Part shown: positions 1 through 9,272 of the stretch, piece by piece
Numbering within the stretch: the stretch's first letter is position 1
Layout: every line of letters starts with the position of its first letter
NCBI RefSeq assembly: GCF_900100435.1
Contig: NZ_FNEX01000002.1
Coordinates: 372,001 to 436,000, forward strand
Direction: 5' to 3'
Length of the DNA: 64,000 nucleotides
From: Pedobacter sp. ok626
Lineage (GTDB): Bacteria; Bacteroidota; Bacteroidia; Sphingobacteriales; Sphingobacteriaceae
The notes under the pieces: model-generated
The model's input: only the letters and a program-made list of their open reading frames with translations
Told to the model about the DNA's origin: nothing
Databases searched by the model: none
Made by a program: the position numbers and the translations under genes

Positions 1-791
1 GCTAATGAAACTGATTTGCCGTTGACATCCTTTTGCGTGAAATTGGGCGCATTAACGCCCATGGCGGTGACAATGTGCGCATTCAATAGTTTGTATAGCC
101 CCTGACCAGTGTAGGACAGGCGTAATGGCTCGCTTAGTTTGTTAAACAAAGGTAGAATCACGTCCGACTTCAGACCATAACCGCTGTTGAGCTCGGACAG
201 TGCTTGCAATGCGAAGTAAGAATTAGGATTTGCTTTGGCAAACTCAAGCATCTTCTCGCCTCTTGATTTATGAAAGGCTTTTACCTGCTTGTCCAGTGAT
301 TTGAAATATAGCGTATCTTTCTGCAGCGCAGCAGTAGCTCTGTTGATGGCTACATTGGCATGGTGGTGCACAGTCATAACTGTAGGGCCAACTTGTTTAT
401 CAAAAGCCAGCATTTCGTTATAGACTTTGGAGCCCGTCCACTTTGCATTGAAGAGCGAGTCTGCTGAATTGATCTGTATATTTTCTTTGCCAAAGTTGAC
501 ATAGATCACATCCCCAAGGCCTTTGGTTCCATAAATCTCTTTGTCGCGGATACCTTCACGGGAAAGCGTCATTCTTGAGGATGCAATACCTTGTATATGA
601 CCACTGAATTTGAAAGTTCCGTTGACAAGTTCGCAGGAGTCACTCGCCCCTTTCCCTTCAGAATTATAGTCCAGATAGATTTTAGCGGGTTTGTTGAGAT
701 TCCCGATTTTACCTGTTATGGCAAAGTTTGGAGATTGCGCTACGGCCGCTGATGAAATCACCAGCCCAAGCATCAATAATTTTAGTTTCAT
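1..791 (-). CDS. DUF4369/TlpA-like thiol-disulfide oxidoreductase, partial
   Basis: The visible N-terminal 263 residues begin with a signal peptide (MKLKLLMLGLVISSAAVAQ), then a beta-rich stretch of the DUF4369 type (about residues 22-120) and a helical linker. Near the window edge the motif APNFTQKDVNGKSVSL marks the start of an AhpC/TSA-type redoxin domain. The CxxC active site and the C-terminus lie outside the window. Such proteins are periplasmic, membrane-anchored or secreted thiol-disulfide exchangers, and in Bacteroidetes they often end sigma/FecR/SusCD loci. It follows the HEXXH lipoprotein gene on the same strand, with a hairpin between them. I derived the reading frame by hand. The family call is fairly sure; the substrate is unknown. 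Confidence 0.75.
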   Translation of the reverse strand, partial: MKLKLLMLGLVISSAAVAQSPNFAITGKIGNLNKPAKIYLDYNSEGKGASDSCELVNGTFKFSGHIQGIASSRMTLSREGIRDKEIYGTKGLGDVIYVNFGKENIQINSADSLFNAKWTGSKVYNEMLAFDKQVGPTVMTVHHHANVAINRATAALQKDTLYFKSLDKQVKAFHKSRGEKMLEFAKANPNSYFALQALSELNSGYGLKSDVILPLFNKLSEPLRLSYTGQGLYKLLNAHIVTAMGVNAPNFTQKDVNGKSVSL

Positions 792-840
792 TTGTGTTTT
801 TTTATGTTGCGTATGCTACGCTTAAATAATAGAGTATGGA

Positions 841-875
841 GACCTGCATGACTGTTAAAATCATTCATGCAGGTC
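841..875 (-). other. Intercistronic hairpin
   Basis: A perfect 11-bp stem (GACCTGCATGA / TCATGCAGGTC) with a 13-nt loop lies between the HEXXH lipoprotein gene and the TlpA-like gene. No T-run follows on the minus strand, so it is unlikely to be a full intrinsic terminator. It could stabilise the upstream part of the mRNA or attenuate expression of the last gene. Confidence 0.45.
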
Positions 876-883
876 AAGAGGTA

Positions 884-1834
884 TTAACGTGGATAGGTTA
901 GGTTTGGAAAGTCCTGCTGAGCTTTTTTAAACATGCTTTCCCATCCCTCTGGCCAGCCAAAAGCTATTGTAGCCTGCTCTTTAAGATTCACACCTGCGGC
1001 GCCACTCCAGAAATGTACGAACTCACCATAGTTTAGATTTCTGATATAGGTGTTACCATTTTTGGGAAAGTGCTTTGACAGGAGTTCAAAATATCTATTG
1101 AGCACAGCTGCTTTTCCATATTTGGAGTAGATTGGAAAGAACCAGTTCTTGAACCACTGACTTCCGGGAGTAGGAAAATCATCTTTCGTAGCCATACACT
1201 GAATGTAGGCTCTTGCAGCTTCGTCTTCACGGCCGATATGCAGAAGAACATCATAGTTGAAGATTTCCATGAATTTGCTGTCGCCCCATAGTACATCTGA
1301 TGGAGAACCTTTTGCACCGTGGCTCGCACCGCAAACAATATGCCCCATTTCGTGAATAGGAATACCTATTTGTTCTCCTGTTGGATAAGTCCAGTTGCCC
1401 AGACCATTATCGATCACATTACGAAAATCGTGGTCAGCATCAAAATAAGAGGCTGGGTGACCGCCGCCAAGCTGATCTTCCTCCATCTGGGTTGCTGGAT
1501 TAAATACCTTTCTGGAAATATGAAAGTTGGCAAAAAGTCTTTTATCCGGCCCGAAATCACCATAAGTCTGCTTGACATACGCCCAGGAATCAGACATTGC
1601 CTTGAATAACCAGGTCACAGAACGGTCCACATTATCGTCATAATATACGGCAACATGATCATCGTAATAAACGCGCTTCATCAGCAGATCGTGGTGTCCC
1701 CAATGTTCCTGCCATGTTTTCGAAGGTGCTCCTGCCGGATCTTCCGGATCAGTGTCGTTACCTTTATTGCTTTTACTGCAGGAGAGCATCAATGCAGTGA
1801 TGAGTATGGATAGGGTTAAAAATAGATTTTTCAT
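884..1834 (-). CDS. Putative zinc-metallopeptidase lipoprotein (HEXXH)
   Basis: This 316-residue protein has a lipoprotein signal ending at Cys19 (lipobox MLSC) and a linker rich in Asp, Pro and Gly. A canonical HEMGH zinc motif occupies residues 161-165. Glu190, in GDSKFMEIF, lies 25 residues later and is a plausible third ligand of gluzincin type. I do not recognise a named family. The motif and surface location suggest a peptidase acting outside the cell or in the periplasm. It lies 14 bp downstream of the PKD-like lipoprotein gene in the SusC/SusD operon, so it probably processes or binds the material imported by that system. Catalytic activity is inferred from the motif only. Confidence 0.7.
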   Translation of the reverse strand: MKNLFLTLSILITALMLSCSKSNKGNDTDPEDPAGAPSKTWQEHWGHHDLLMKRVYYDDHVAVYYDDNVDRSVTWLFKAMSDSWAYVKQTYGDFGPDKRLFANFHISRKVFNPATQMEEDQLGGGHPASYFDADHDFRNVIDNGLGNWTYPTGEQIGIPIHEMGHIVCGASHGAKGSPSDVLWGDSKFMEIFNYDVLLHIGREDEAARAYIQCMATKDDFPTPGSQWFKNWFFPIYSKYGKAAVLNRYFELLSKHFPKNGNTYIRNLNYGEFVHFWSGAAGVNLKEQATIAFGWPEGWESMFKKAQQDFPNLTYPR

Positions 1835-1848
1835 GATTTCTAATGAGG

Positions 1849-3270
1849 TTATTTCTTGATGACAATATCTACAGGAGTTCCAGGTATACCATTGATGACT
1901 TCAGCTTTTGAAGGGTCTTTGCCTACACCTACTTCAATGGTAAATATGGATCCTTCCACACCTGCGGTGAGAACATTACCATCTTTGTCCAGCTGCATCA
2001 TGGTCACTTTTCTACCTCCGAAATCCACCGGCAACTGGGTTAGGCTTTCGTTTACAGGGTTGTAACGGTAGATTTTATCATCCGAACTGAAGTAATAAAC
2101 ATCCAGTGGTGAGCGCTGCCATTTGCTATCTGCGCGAAGGTTCGCAGCTCCTTTGAAAATACGTTTGTACTCAGCTCTGATCGATCTTTTGTTTTGGTAA
2201 TCACTCATGTCTACGAAAAATGATAATTCATATACCTGACCGGCTCCATCTTTGAAAAAGGCATAACTGGTTCCCATCGCTGCATTCATAAAGATCAGAT
2301 CAGTCATTCCCACGTTTTTAGGATCAAATGCGGTTCCGGTAACGGTATATTCTGATCCTGTGTAAGAACCATCTGATGCAAAGGAAACAAAAGCCTTTGT
2401 CTGTGTATCAAATCCAAAATAAAAGCTATTGGTAACGGACAGGAACGGAGCCAAACTATAATTTCCTGGCTGAGGGTTAGTGAACTTTCCAAAATCAGGC
2501 GAAAACGGAGCTGTTTGCGTTGCAGAAATATACAGTTTATTGTTCATGATACCTGAAGCATACCCTTTGGAGGCTTCCATATAAACAGGTATCAGGGTAG
2601 CTGGAGGATTGAAAAAGTTTGATTTCAGCGTCTGTTTCTTGATCATTGAACTTGCATCAATAAATACACCGTTATTTTCAGGATTTTTCGACAATACCCA
2701 GTATTGTTCTACTGTTCCAGGTTGATAAACCAGTGGTTTTGCGAATAATTGAACTGGATTAGTGGGTAGCTGCTCACCATTCACGCTGGAATAAAGATCT
2801 GCCATAACAGTTTTGTTATCCGGTTTGATAAAGGACAGCTTCGTTACGCCATTGTCTACACTTAATACCGTTTTTCCAACGGAAAACTGCGTGTTTCCCG
2901 ATATTTTGAAGGGGAAAAAGTATTTAATCCCATTTCTGTTGTCGGTAATGGTCAACCTGGCAGTTCGCACTTTTGGCGGAAGGTTATATACTGCTTTCAA
3001 TGGATATCCGGAATATTTTACTGATCTGGCTTCTTCCTCCACCAGAATTTCCCATTCATAGCTAAGATCAGTACGGTAATCGCCGCCATCAAATTTCACA
3101 TATGGCATCAGGATCAAGGTATCTCCTACTAGCGCGGGAAAAGTTTGGTCTTTGAAATTTACCACAACAGGCTCCTCTGCAGGAGAGTAATTGTAGTTCC
3201 CAAGATCCTTTTTACATGAATAACAGGCAAGGATGAGGGATATATATATAATTGTTCTTTTTAAGTTCAT
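1849..3270 (-). CDS. PKD-like family lipoprotein
   Basis: This 473-residue lipoprotein has a signal ending in CYSC with Cys19 followed by KKD, typical of exported Bacteroidetes lipoproteins. The first 130 residues (YSPAEEPVVV, then LSYEWEIL) resemble the PKD-like module found beside SusC/SusD pairs. The C-terminal half has repeated beta-strand segments such as KIYRYNPV and LDKDGNVLTAGVEGSIFTIEV, suggesting a propeller-like fold. It probably sits on the cell surface and helps capture substrate for the SusCD transporter. It lies 21 bp downstream of the DUF4843 gene. The ligand is unknown. Confidence 0.75.
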   Translation of the reverse strand: MNLKRTIIYISLILACYSCKKDLGNYNYSPAEEPVVVNFKDQTFPALVGDTLILMPYVKFDGGDYRTDLSYEWEILVEEEARSVKYSGYPLKAVYNLPPKVRTARLTITDNRNGIKYFFPFKISGNTQFSVGKTVLSVDNGVTKLSFIKPDNKTVMADLYSSVNGEQLPTNPVQLFAKPLVYQPGTVEQYWVLSKNPENNGVFIDASSMIKKQTLKSNFFNPPATLIPVYMEASKGYASGIMNNKLYISATQTAPFSPDFGKFTNPQPGNYSLAPFLSVTNSFYFGFDTQTKAFVSFASDGSYTGSEYTVTGTAFDPKNVGMTDLIFMNAAMGTSYAFFKDGAGQVYELSFFVDMSDYQNKRSIRAEYKRIFKGAANLRADSKWQRSPLDVYYFSSDDKIYRYNPVNESLTQLPVDFGGRKVTMMQLDKDGNVLTAGVEGSIFTIEVGVGKDPSKAEVINGIPGTPVDIVIKK

Positions 3271-3291
3271 CAGTCTGGGTTTTAAAGATTC

Positions 3292-4122
3292 TTATAATAA
3301 AATCTGTCTGTTATATTCATCAATAAAAATGTATCTGCCTACATTTGCATAGTATCTTAGGTAGAACTTGGTATCGGGTGCATTTACATTATAGAAGTTA
3401 AGATCTCCAGTACCATCTCCCCGCGCTGATGTCATATAACCTTTCTCTGGATTCAACCTGATCCATTCCAGCGGATTGTCTAGAAACAGCCTGGTGTTTT
3501 GTATGAAATACAGTGCCCTTGGTGTATAGAGATAGGCATCCGGCGCCCTACGATCGGGCAGGTCAATGGTACCTGATGCGATTAGGAAAAGCTGGTGTTT
3601 GGTTCTGCTGTATTCTTTCATCTCTCCCCACTGACTCCACCATACCGGCTGCTCCAGCCTGTTGGAAAAGGTAATTGATTTTGTCCTCGTTTTTACCGGC
3701 AGGGCAGTTTCAAAGTCTGCTCCTCCGGAGACACGTATGGTCAGCAGCACAGATTTGCTCGTCAGTGCAGGATCAATGTTCTTCAAAATGACTGGAATTT
3801 TCACGGTACCGGAGTCGGCCGGCATAATATATGCATCTTTAAGAGGTTCATAATGAATTCCGGAAACAGCGGTTGTAGAAGTATCCACGACAGAAATAGA
3901 GAAACTTCTGGCATGGTTAACTCTTTTTCCAGAGACAATAACAGGAAGCATGATGGTATCTTTATCTGTACCCTGGACATAGGCAAATGAGTAGACCAGC
4001 GTATCCTGGTTTGTATAATTCAGGTAAATATTTTCAGCACTATTATATTCCTGCAGCGTTTCTTTTTTGCAGGCAAATAAAAGGCTTATGGCAATGGCGA
4101 CAATTAATATATTGCTCTTCAT
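3292..4122 (-). CDS. DUF4843 domain lipoprotein
   Basis: I chose the internal Met giving MKSNILIVAIAISLLFAC because it yields a clean lipoprotein signal (Cys18) and starts 10 bp after the susD stop; the longer frame would overlap susD by 47 bp. The mature protein of about 258 residues contains the DUF4843 pattern (NIYLNY, a TIMLPVIVSG strand, HYEPL, and KIPVILKN followed by a serine/leucine-rich strand). DUF4843 proteins are typically found directly after SusD and before PKD-like lipoproteins, as here. The role is presumably as an accessory surface component of the transporter; there is no evidence for enzymatic activity. Confidence 0.8.
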   Translation of the reverse strand: MKSNILIVAIAISLLFACKKETLQEYNSAENIYLNYTNQDTLVYSFAYVQGTDKDTIMLPVIVSGKRVNHARSFSISVVDTSTTAVSGIHYEPLKDAYIMPADSGTVKIPVILKNIDPALTSKSVLLTIRVSGGADFETALPVKTRTKSITFSNRLEQPVWWSQWGEMKEYSRTKHQLFLIASGTIDLPDRRAPDAYLYTPRALYFIQNTRLFLDNPLEWIRLNPEKGYMTSARGDGTGDLNFYNVNAPDTKFYLRYYANVGRYIFIDEYNRQILL

Positions 4123-4132
4123 GTTGTGATGA

Positions 4133-5605
4133 TTAATTGTTTCTATACTGTTGTTCATCGTCTGGTAATGGGAATACAAAGATTCTGTCAGACGGAGAAA
4201 TTTCTTGTGTGGAAGATACTTTTATGGCGTGATTGAGTCTTTTGTACATATAAAAGATCTGGCTTTCTCCATAGAATTCCTTTCTAGCTTCCTTAAGCAG
4301 GATATCAATAAATTCTGCTTTACTGGCAACAGCTGTTAAGCGGGTACCAATCCCCCGGTTGATGCGTACACTGTTGTAGTAATCGAAAGCTTTTTGAGGG
4401 TCTGTATCATAGCTGACTTCCGCAGCAATGTAATACATTTCACTAAGCCTGATAGCAGGAGCTACTAATGGGTGCTTGTTGAGTAGTGGTTCTGCATTTT
4501 TTACATATTTCTGAAGCAAGGCTCGATCGGGATTAGTGGCGCTGGTCACTTTCAGAAATCCGAATCTGTAGCGCCAATCATCAGCACCAGATTGGGCTTT
4601 TTCAAAGATGTCATCAATCTGGGCCTGGGTAGCGCTGTAATCAGGATTTACTCCATTAAATAGCTTAGCCACCTGGCTATTGATGTCCTTTGTATCCACA
4701 AACCATGAGCTGATGAGTTCTTTATAAAAGATTTTATCCCGTTTTTCTTTGTCGGCATTGGTCGCATCATTCTGCGCTGTCCATGGAAATTTGTTGGAGG
4801 CAATTACGATTTGTGCGTTTTCCTGACTTTTCAGCAGCTCATTCTTATACAGGTAAACCCTTGCCAGCTCCGCACAGGCGGCATAATAGTTCATCCTGTG
4901 ACGTCTATTCTGCAGGAAAAGGCTAGCTCCGTTAACTTCGGGCTTATTGTCATCACCAGGGTATCCGACAATATAATCACTACTTACGATGGGATCAGTT
5001 GTTTTCATCAGCACTTTCGCCGCATTCAGGTCTTCAGCCATTTTATCCAAGGCCTCTGATACTGTTGAGAATGGTGTGCTGCTGGTTCCCACCGTAGTTA
5101 CATAAGGAATTCCTTTCGCTGTTGGATTGCTCCTGAAAGATGGTGCAAACATGCGCAGCAGATCAAAATGCAGATAGGCGCGAAGTGTAAGTGTTTCGCC
5201 TTTTACGATTTCATAATTTTTTCCTGAGAACAGGGTCTTTCTATTGTCGATGTTCTCCAGAATGTAATTACAGTTAGCAATCGCCCGATAGGCAGATGCC
5301 CAGATCTCGATATTTTTATTTCTCAGTTCTGCATAAGTGTAATCGAAACTGGCGACTTTCTGAAACCTGATTTCTGCGAATTCATAATTTTGGGCCATGA
5401 TGTCCAGGTTGCTGAAAGTCAGGTTTCCGCCATACAATGACCGGGAGGCACATAGCGTATAAACACCATTTAGTGCTTCCTTATAACCATCTTCAGATTG
5501 GAAAAGCAAGTCCTTGTCGACATCTGACTCAGGCTGTACATCCAGGAATTTCTTGCAGGACGCAAACAGCGTCAGCAACATTAAGAGATATAAGCAATTT
5601 TTCAT
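4133..5605 (-). CDS. SusD/RagB family nutrient-binding lipoprotein
   Basis: A 490-residue SusD-like protein with lipobox FASC (Cys17) followed by the family hallmark KKFLDVQPESD. TPR-like helices carry the usual motifs (Y-A-EL-R, AIANCNYILENI, LTLRAYLHFDLLRMFA near residues 138-155, and the SEMYYIAAE helix with a C-terminal RK-EF-GE stretch). It forms the lid of the SusC channel at the outer membrane. It starts 50 bp after susC and is followed by DUF4843, so the pair is probably co-transcribed. No glycoside hydrolase is nearby, so the cargo may be a peptide or another polymer. The family is certain; the ligand is not. Confidence 0.95.
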   Translation of the reverse strand: MKNCLYLLMLLTLFASCKKFLDVQPESDVDKDLLFQSEDGYKEALNGVYTLCASRSLYGGNLTFSNLDIMAQNYEFAEIRFQKVASFDYTYAELRNKNIEIWASAYRAIANCNYILENIDNRKTLFSGKNYEIVKGETLTLRAYLHFDLLRMFAPSFRSNPTAKGIPYVTTVGTSSTPFSTVSEALDKMAEDLNAAKVLMKTTDPIVSSDYIVGYPGDDNKPEVNGASLFLQNRRHRMNYYAACAELARVYLYKNELLKSQENAQIVIASNKFPWTAQNDATNADKEKRDKIFYKELISSWFVDTKDINSQVAKLFNGVNPDYSATQAQIDDIFEKAQSGADDWRYRFGFLKVTSATNPDRALLQKYVKNAEPLLNKHPLVAPAIRLSEMYYIAAEVSYDTDPQKAFDYYNSVRINRGIGTRLTAVASKAEFIDILLKEARKEFYGESQIFYMYKRLNHAIKVSSTQEISPSDRIFVFPLPDDEQQYRNN

Positions 5606-5655
5606 ATAAATATATTTTTTTAAGATCTTCGAGGAAGACCTACGGTCTTAATTAT

Positions 5656-8600
5656 TTAAAATGTAGCAAGCAATGAGCAGGTTAAACTTCTTTGAAATGG
5701 ATAGGTGATTCCCCGCTCCTGTTCTATTGTCGAGCTTCTGAAAATATCATTAGCTGTAATTGCTGCCCTTAGTCCCTGAAATCCGATTTTCCTTGCTGCG
5801 GCTTTCTTCAGATCATAGGAAAGGTATACCGATCTTAGCTCTAGCAGGTTTTCTTTCTGTACAAATCTTGAAGTAGCGCGTGTATCGGCCAGGTCGGCGA
5901 TGTTTTTATACATTGTAATATCCCCAGGCTTTTTCCATCGTTGTTCCAGGGCTCTGCTATCCACATTAAACCTTGGATTTGCATTTTCAATCCGGTCTAC
6001 CAGGGTTTGATTGTAGCGATCTGCACCAAGGCTATAGAAAAAGCTGAAGCTGAGCATGAACTGCTTATAGGTTATATTACTTCCGAAGTTCCCATCTACT
6101 TTAGGTGCTTCGTCACCTACCGGTTGTGTGTCTTTCACATCATAATCGTAGGTTCGCGAGCCATCAAGCTTCACATAAATTTCTTTACCATTTTCAGGGT
6201 CTATTCCAAGTGATTTGACGGCATAGATGGTGTAAAGCGACTGTCCTTCGTTGTATCGCAGCAATGGAGTTGCAGCTGCTTTATTATCTGGATTTGTTTG
6301 AAAATCGTCGATACTTTTGTTGTAAGCTTTTAACGAATTGGCAATCTTTACAATCTTGTTGGTATTGTGTGCCATGTTACCGATAACATTGATATTCCAA
6401 TCATTTGTTCTGAAGGCATTCCATGTCAGGAACAGCTCGAAGCCTTTATTTCCCATGTCACCAAGATTGGCTTTGTAAGTACTAAATCCTGTGGAAGGAG
6501 CAATATTAATATCAGTCAGGAGTCCTTTTGTTAATTTATAATAATAACGTGGCGTTAGCAGGAAGCGATCCTTAAATAAGCCGATGTCGAGGCCTACATC
6601 ATAGGTCGTAGTTTTCTGCCATTGCAGGTCTTCGTTCCCATAGCCATTTACCACTGCACCAATTCCTGTAGAATACCAGTTGGAAGTTTGGTAGGAATAG
6701 ATGGATTTTGATAGATAGGCGGGAAAGGAAACAGACCCGGTTAAACCCGTACTAGCCACAAGCTTTAGCTTAGAAATGGCTTCGAAAGAAGACATAAATT
6801 CTTCATTGTGGATATTCCACCCAGCACCAAGTGCCCAGAAGGGAGCAAAGCGCTTGTCGGCCCCGAATGCTGAGGATCCGTCGAGCCTAAAGGAAGCATC
6901 TAACAGGTACCTGTTCTTAAACGAATAGTTACCACTAATGAATGAACCTACCAGTCGTTTCACATTGATGCTTCCATTTGGCGCGGCATCTGGCGTGTAG
7001 GTTCTTGCAAAACCAATATTTGTAAACCTGTCGTTTGTAAAACCTCTTGCCTGAAATGCTTTACGGTCATTTTCTGAAGAAGTGACATTTGCGCCGGCAA
7101 CTAAGTTAACCGAATGATCAGCAACCTGTTTATTGTATTGCAAAGTCAGATTCCCATCAATAGCCAGCATATCCTCGCTGGAATAATCATAACTACCTCT
7201 GTTTTGGATTTCATCTACTGGCCCCTGTATAAAACTGCTGCTATAAGGAGACACAAATCTGTCCGCAGTACTTTTCGTCTTATTCAAACTCAGGAGACCT
7301 TTAAGACGGAGGTCATTTGTAATTCTCCAATCTGCAGAGAAGGCATCAATGATTTCGATGTAGCTATTTTTATCGAAGTTACCCAAGGTTGCTTCGTATA
7401 GTGGATTATATACCCGCAGCTTCTGATATTGCTGTTGGTTTGAATTGTCATGCGTATCGATTTCCCAGTTGGCAATCTCCTGGATCAAATTGCCCGAAGC
7501 ATCTTTAATTGGGTAATATGGGTTCATATTTACGTAGGTCGAAAAATTCCCGTACTTTGAATTCTCTGCATTGACCTGCGTGATGGTGATCTCATTTTTA
7601 AAAAGCAACTTCCGGCTTGGATTGTAGTTGAAGCTTAAGCCTGCGCTGTACTGGTCTCTGCCAGACCCTTTCATGACACCCGGATTGGTTTCGTATCTAA
7701 GGTCGACACCGTATCTGAAGGAAGAATCACCCCCCTGTGCATAGATAGAGTGCTTTTGGCCATAAGTATTTCTCAAAGGCTGTGATAACCAATAGGTATT
7801 TACACCTGCAACCACATTTTTAAGTTTATCGTAATACTGAAGATCAAGATCCTGTTGAGTACCCACATTGTTGTTGCCTGTTTTATATAAGCCTGCTAAA
7901 CGCTCGTATTCCAGTTTCTGGCTGGCATTAAGCACATGGTATCCGGATAAATCCGGCGCTGTAACATTGAGCTCATAGTTGTAAGAAAGCTGTAACTTGC
8001 CAGAAACAGGGGCTTTGGTGGTGATAACCATCACTCCATTTGCAGCTCTGGATCCATAAATGGCGGTTGCAGCAGCATCTTTTAACAACGTGATGCTCTC
8101 AATCCTATTGATATCCAGATCGGTCACCTTTTGCAGGGATACTTCAAAACCGTCCATAATGAATACCGGTAGATTATAGGAACTGGCCAGGTTATTTCTG
8201 TCCAATGCATCATCAGTGATTGAAGGTAATGCCGTTGATCCACGCACATTAATTTTGGGGAGGGCATTTGGATCAGCACCCAACAGGTTATTGTCCAGCA
8301 ACCTGAATGATGGATCAAAAGACTGAATGCTCTTTAAAAGGTTTTGCGGATTAAGGCGTTTAAGCTCATCGCCTTTGATGATCACGGCATTTCCGGTGTA
8401 GTTGTCTTTTTTAATGCTCTGATAACCGGTAATGACCACGTCCTTCATCGCATTTACTTCCGATTCCAATAACACCGTTAACGCTTTGGTGTCCGTTACT
8501 TTAACTTCTTTTGCTTTATATCCAATGTAACTAAATACAAGTATCTCTCCAGGTTGTGCTTCTATTTTAAACCCGCCATTTTCGCCGGTTTGAGCTCGTC

Positions 8601-9090
8601 TTGCGGCTGCGCCCTTAACTGATACATTGACACCAGGAATGGATTGATTGGTTTCTTTGTCAAATACCCTTCCTGTTACTGACAGCAGGATTGTGGTCAT
8701 TTCGTTTACACCTGGGCGGGTGTCCGGGCCTTTAGGACTCAGGACAATGGTTTTATTGACAATAGTGAAGTTTAGGTTGTCATTTTGAAGACATACCTTA
8801 AGGGCTTCATCCAGGGGTACATTTTTCAGTTCAACGTTGAGGCGCTGGTCTGATGCTTTAACTTTTCCTGTATAGAAAAATAAATAGCCGGTCTGCTGTT
8901 TGATGTCCTTTAATATTGTTTCCAGCGTAGCATTTTTCCTCGAGATGGTCACAGTCTGGGAAAAACTTGCGGCTGATAAATGTAAGGTGCCGATCAGTAA
9001 TAAAATAGCGGTTAATTTCATCACTAGTAATAGTTTGTACTTTACCCGCTGTATCTGAAATACAGGGTTGTAAAGAAAAGTTAATTTCAT
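5656..9090 (-). CDS. SusC/RagA TonB-dependent outer-membrane transporter with STN domain
   Basis: This 1144-residue transporter contains a signal segment (about residues 20-45), an STN signalling domain (about 50-120, TLETILKDIKQQTGYLF), a carboxypeptidase-regulatory-like beta sandwich (about 135-210, ending VFSYIGYKAKEV), a plug domain with KDAAATAIYGSRAANG near residue 345, and a long beta-barrel ending in LLATF. The STN domain should touch the FecR anti-sigma factor encoded just upstream, so substrate occupancy could induce the operon. It imports ligands captured by the adjacent SusD. The start codon is immediately next to a divergent -7-like box that may drive an antisense RNA. Confidence 0.95.
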   Translation of the reverse strand: MKLTFLYNPVFQIQRVKYKLLLVMKLTAILLLIGTLHLSAASFSQTVTISRKNATLETILKDIKQQTGYLFFYTGKVKASDQRLNVELKNVPLDEALKVCLQNDNLNFTIVNKTIVLSPKGPDTRPGVNEMTTILLSVTGRVFDKETNQSIPGVNVSVKGAAARRAQTGENGGFKIEAQPGEILVFSYIGYKAKEVKVTDTKALTVLLESEVNAMKDVVITGYQSIKKDNYTGNAVIIKGDELKRLNPQNLLKSIQSFDPSFRLLDNNLLGADPNALPKINVRGSTALPSITDDALDRNNLASSYNLPVFIMDGFEVSLQKVTDLDINRIESITLLKDAAATAIYGSRAANGVMVITTKAPVSGKLQLSYNYELNVTAPDLSGYHVLNASQKLEYERLAGLYKTGNNNVGTQQDLDLQYYDKLKNVVAGVNTYWLSQPLRNTYGQKHSIYAQGGDSSFRYGVDLRYETNPGVMKGSGRDQYSAGLSFNYNPSRKLLFKNEITITQVNAENSKYGNFSTYVNMNPYYPIKDASGNLIQEIANWEIDTHDNSNQQQYQKLRVYNPLYEATLGNFDKNSYIEIIDAFSADWRITNDLRLKGLLSLNKTKSTADRFVSPYSSSFIQGPVDEIQNRGSYDYSSEDMLAIDGNLTLQYNKQVADHSVNLVAGANVTSSENDRKAFQARGFTNDRFTNIGFARTYTPDAAPNGSINVKRLVGSFISGNYSFKNRYLLDASFRLDGSSAFGADKRFAPFWALGAGWNIHNEEFMSSFEAISKLKLVASTGLTGSVSFPAYLSKSIYSYQTSNWYSTGIGAVVNGYGNEDLQWQKTTTYDVGLDIGLFKDRFLLTPRYYYKLTKGLLTDINIAPSTGFSTYKANLGDMGNKGFELFLTWNAFRTNDWNINVIGNMAHNTNKIVKIANSLKAYNKSIDDFQTNPDNKAAATPLLRYNEGQSLYTIYAVKSLGIDPENGKEIYVKLDGSRTYDYDVKDTQPVGDEAPKVDGNFGSNITYKQFMLSFSFFYSLGADRYNQTLVDRIENANPRFNVDSRALEQRWKKPGDITMYKNIADLADTRATSRFVQKENLLELRSVYLSYDLKKAAARKIGFQGLRAAITANDIFRSSTIEQERGITYPFQRSLTCSLLATF

Positions 9091-9097
9091 ATTTTTG
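9067..9097 (+). promoter_or_regulatory. Putative antisense promoter at the susC start
   Basis: On the plus strand TATTTTTG (9090-9097) fits the Bacteroidetes -7 consensus TAnnTTTG. GTTG at 9067-9070, 19 nt upstream, is one mismatch from the -33 TTTG. The -7 box begins on the first base of the susC start codon complement. The same box position is found at the second susC gene (44305). It would launch a transcript near 9104 running away from susC. Confidence 0.4.
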
Positions 9098-9103
9098 GAA
9101 TAG

Positions 9104-9190
9104 AATTAAGTGAATAAATAGCAACCCGGTCTCAACATCTGGCTGCTGACTTTTTTTGGACCGGAAGTGGTGAGATACTTCCGGTTTTTT
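9104..9190 (+). ncRNA. Predicted antisense small RNA at the susC 5' leader (locus 1)
   Basis: A candidate transcript of about 87 nt runs from just downstream of the antisense -7 box to an intrinsic terminator, complementary to the leader between fecR and susC. No ORF is present in it. Cis-encoded antisense RNAs of this layout are known to repress SusC/SusD loci in Bacteroides (DonS of B. fragilis). The call rests on the promoter-like box, the terminator and the parallel arrangement at the second locus. Expression is not shown by sequence. Confidence 0.4.
9160..9190 (+). terminator. Intrinsic terminator on the strand antisense to susC
   Basis: Stem CCGGAAGT / ACTTCCGG with an 8-nt loop, followed by TTTTTT on the plus strand. 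No plus-strand protein gene ends here, so a terminator in this orientation implies a non-coding transcript. On the minus strand the hairpin lacks a following T-run. An alternative pairing of CCGGTC (9126-9131) with GACCGG is possible. Confidence 0.7.
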
Positions 9191-9272
9191 AGTCAAATCA
9201 TTTTTATAGTTCCTGATCTATTGTAGCTTTCTTATCATGTGATTTGGTTTAGTTGGTTAAAGAATAGGTTCA

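Noticed and set aside
1033..1609. Open frames on both strands inside the HEXXH lipoprotein gene.
   Set aside because: They are shadows of a gene with a clear signal peptide and zinc motif; their translations have no recognisable domain.
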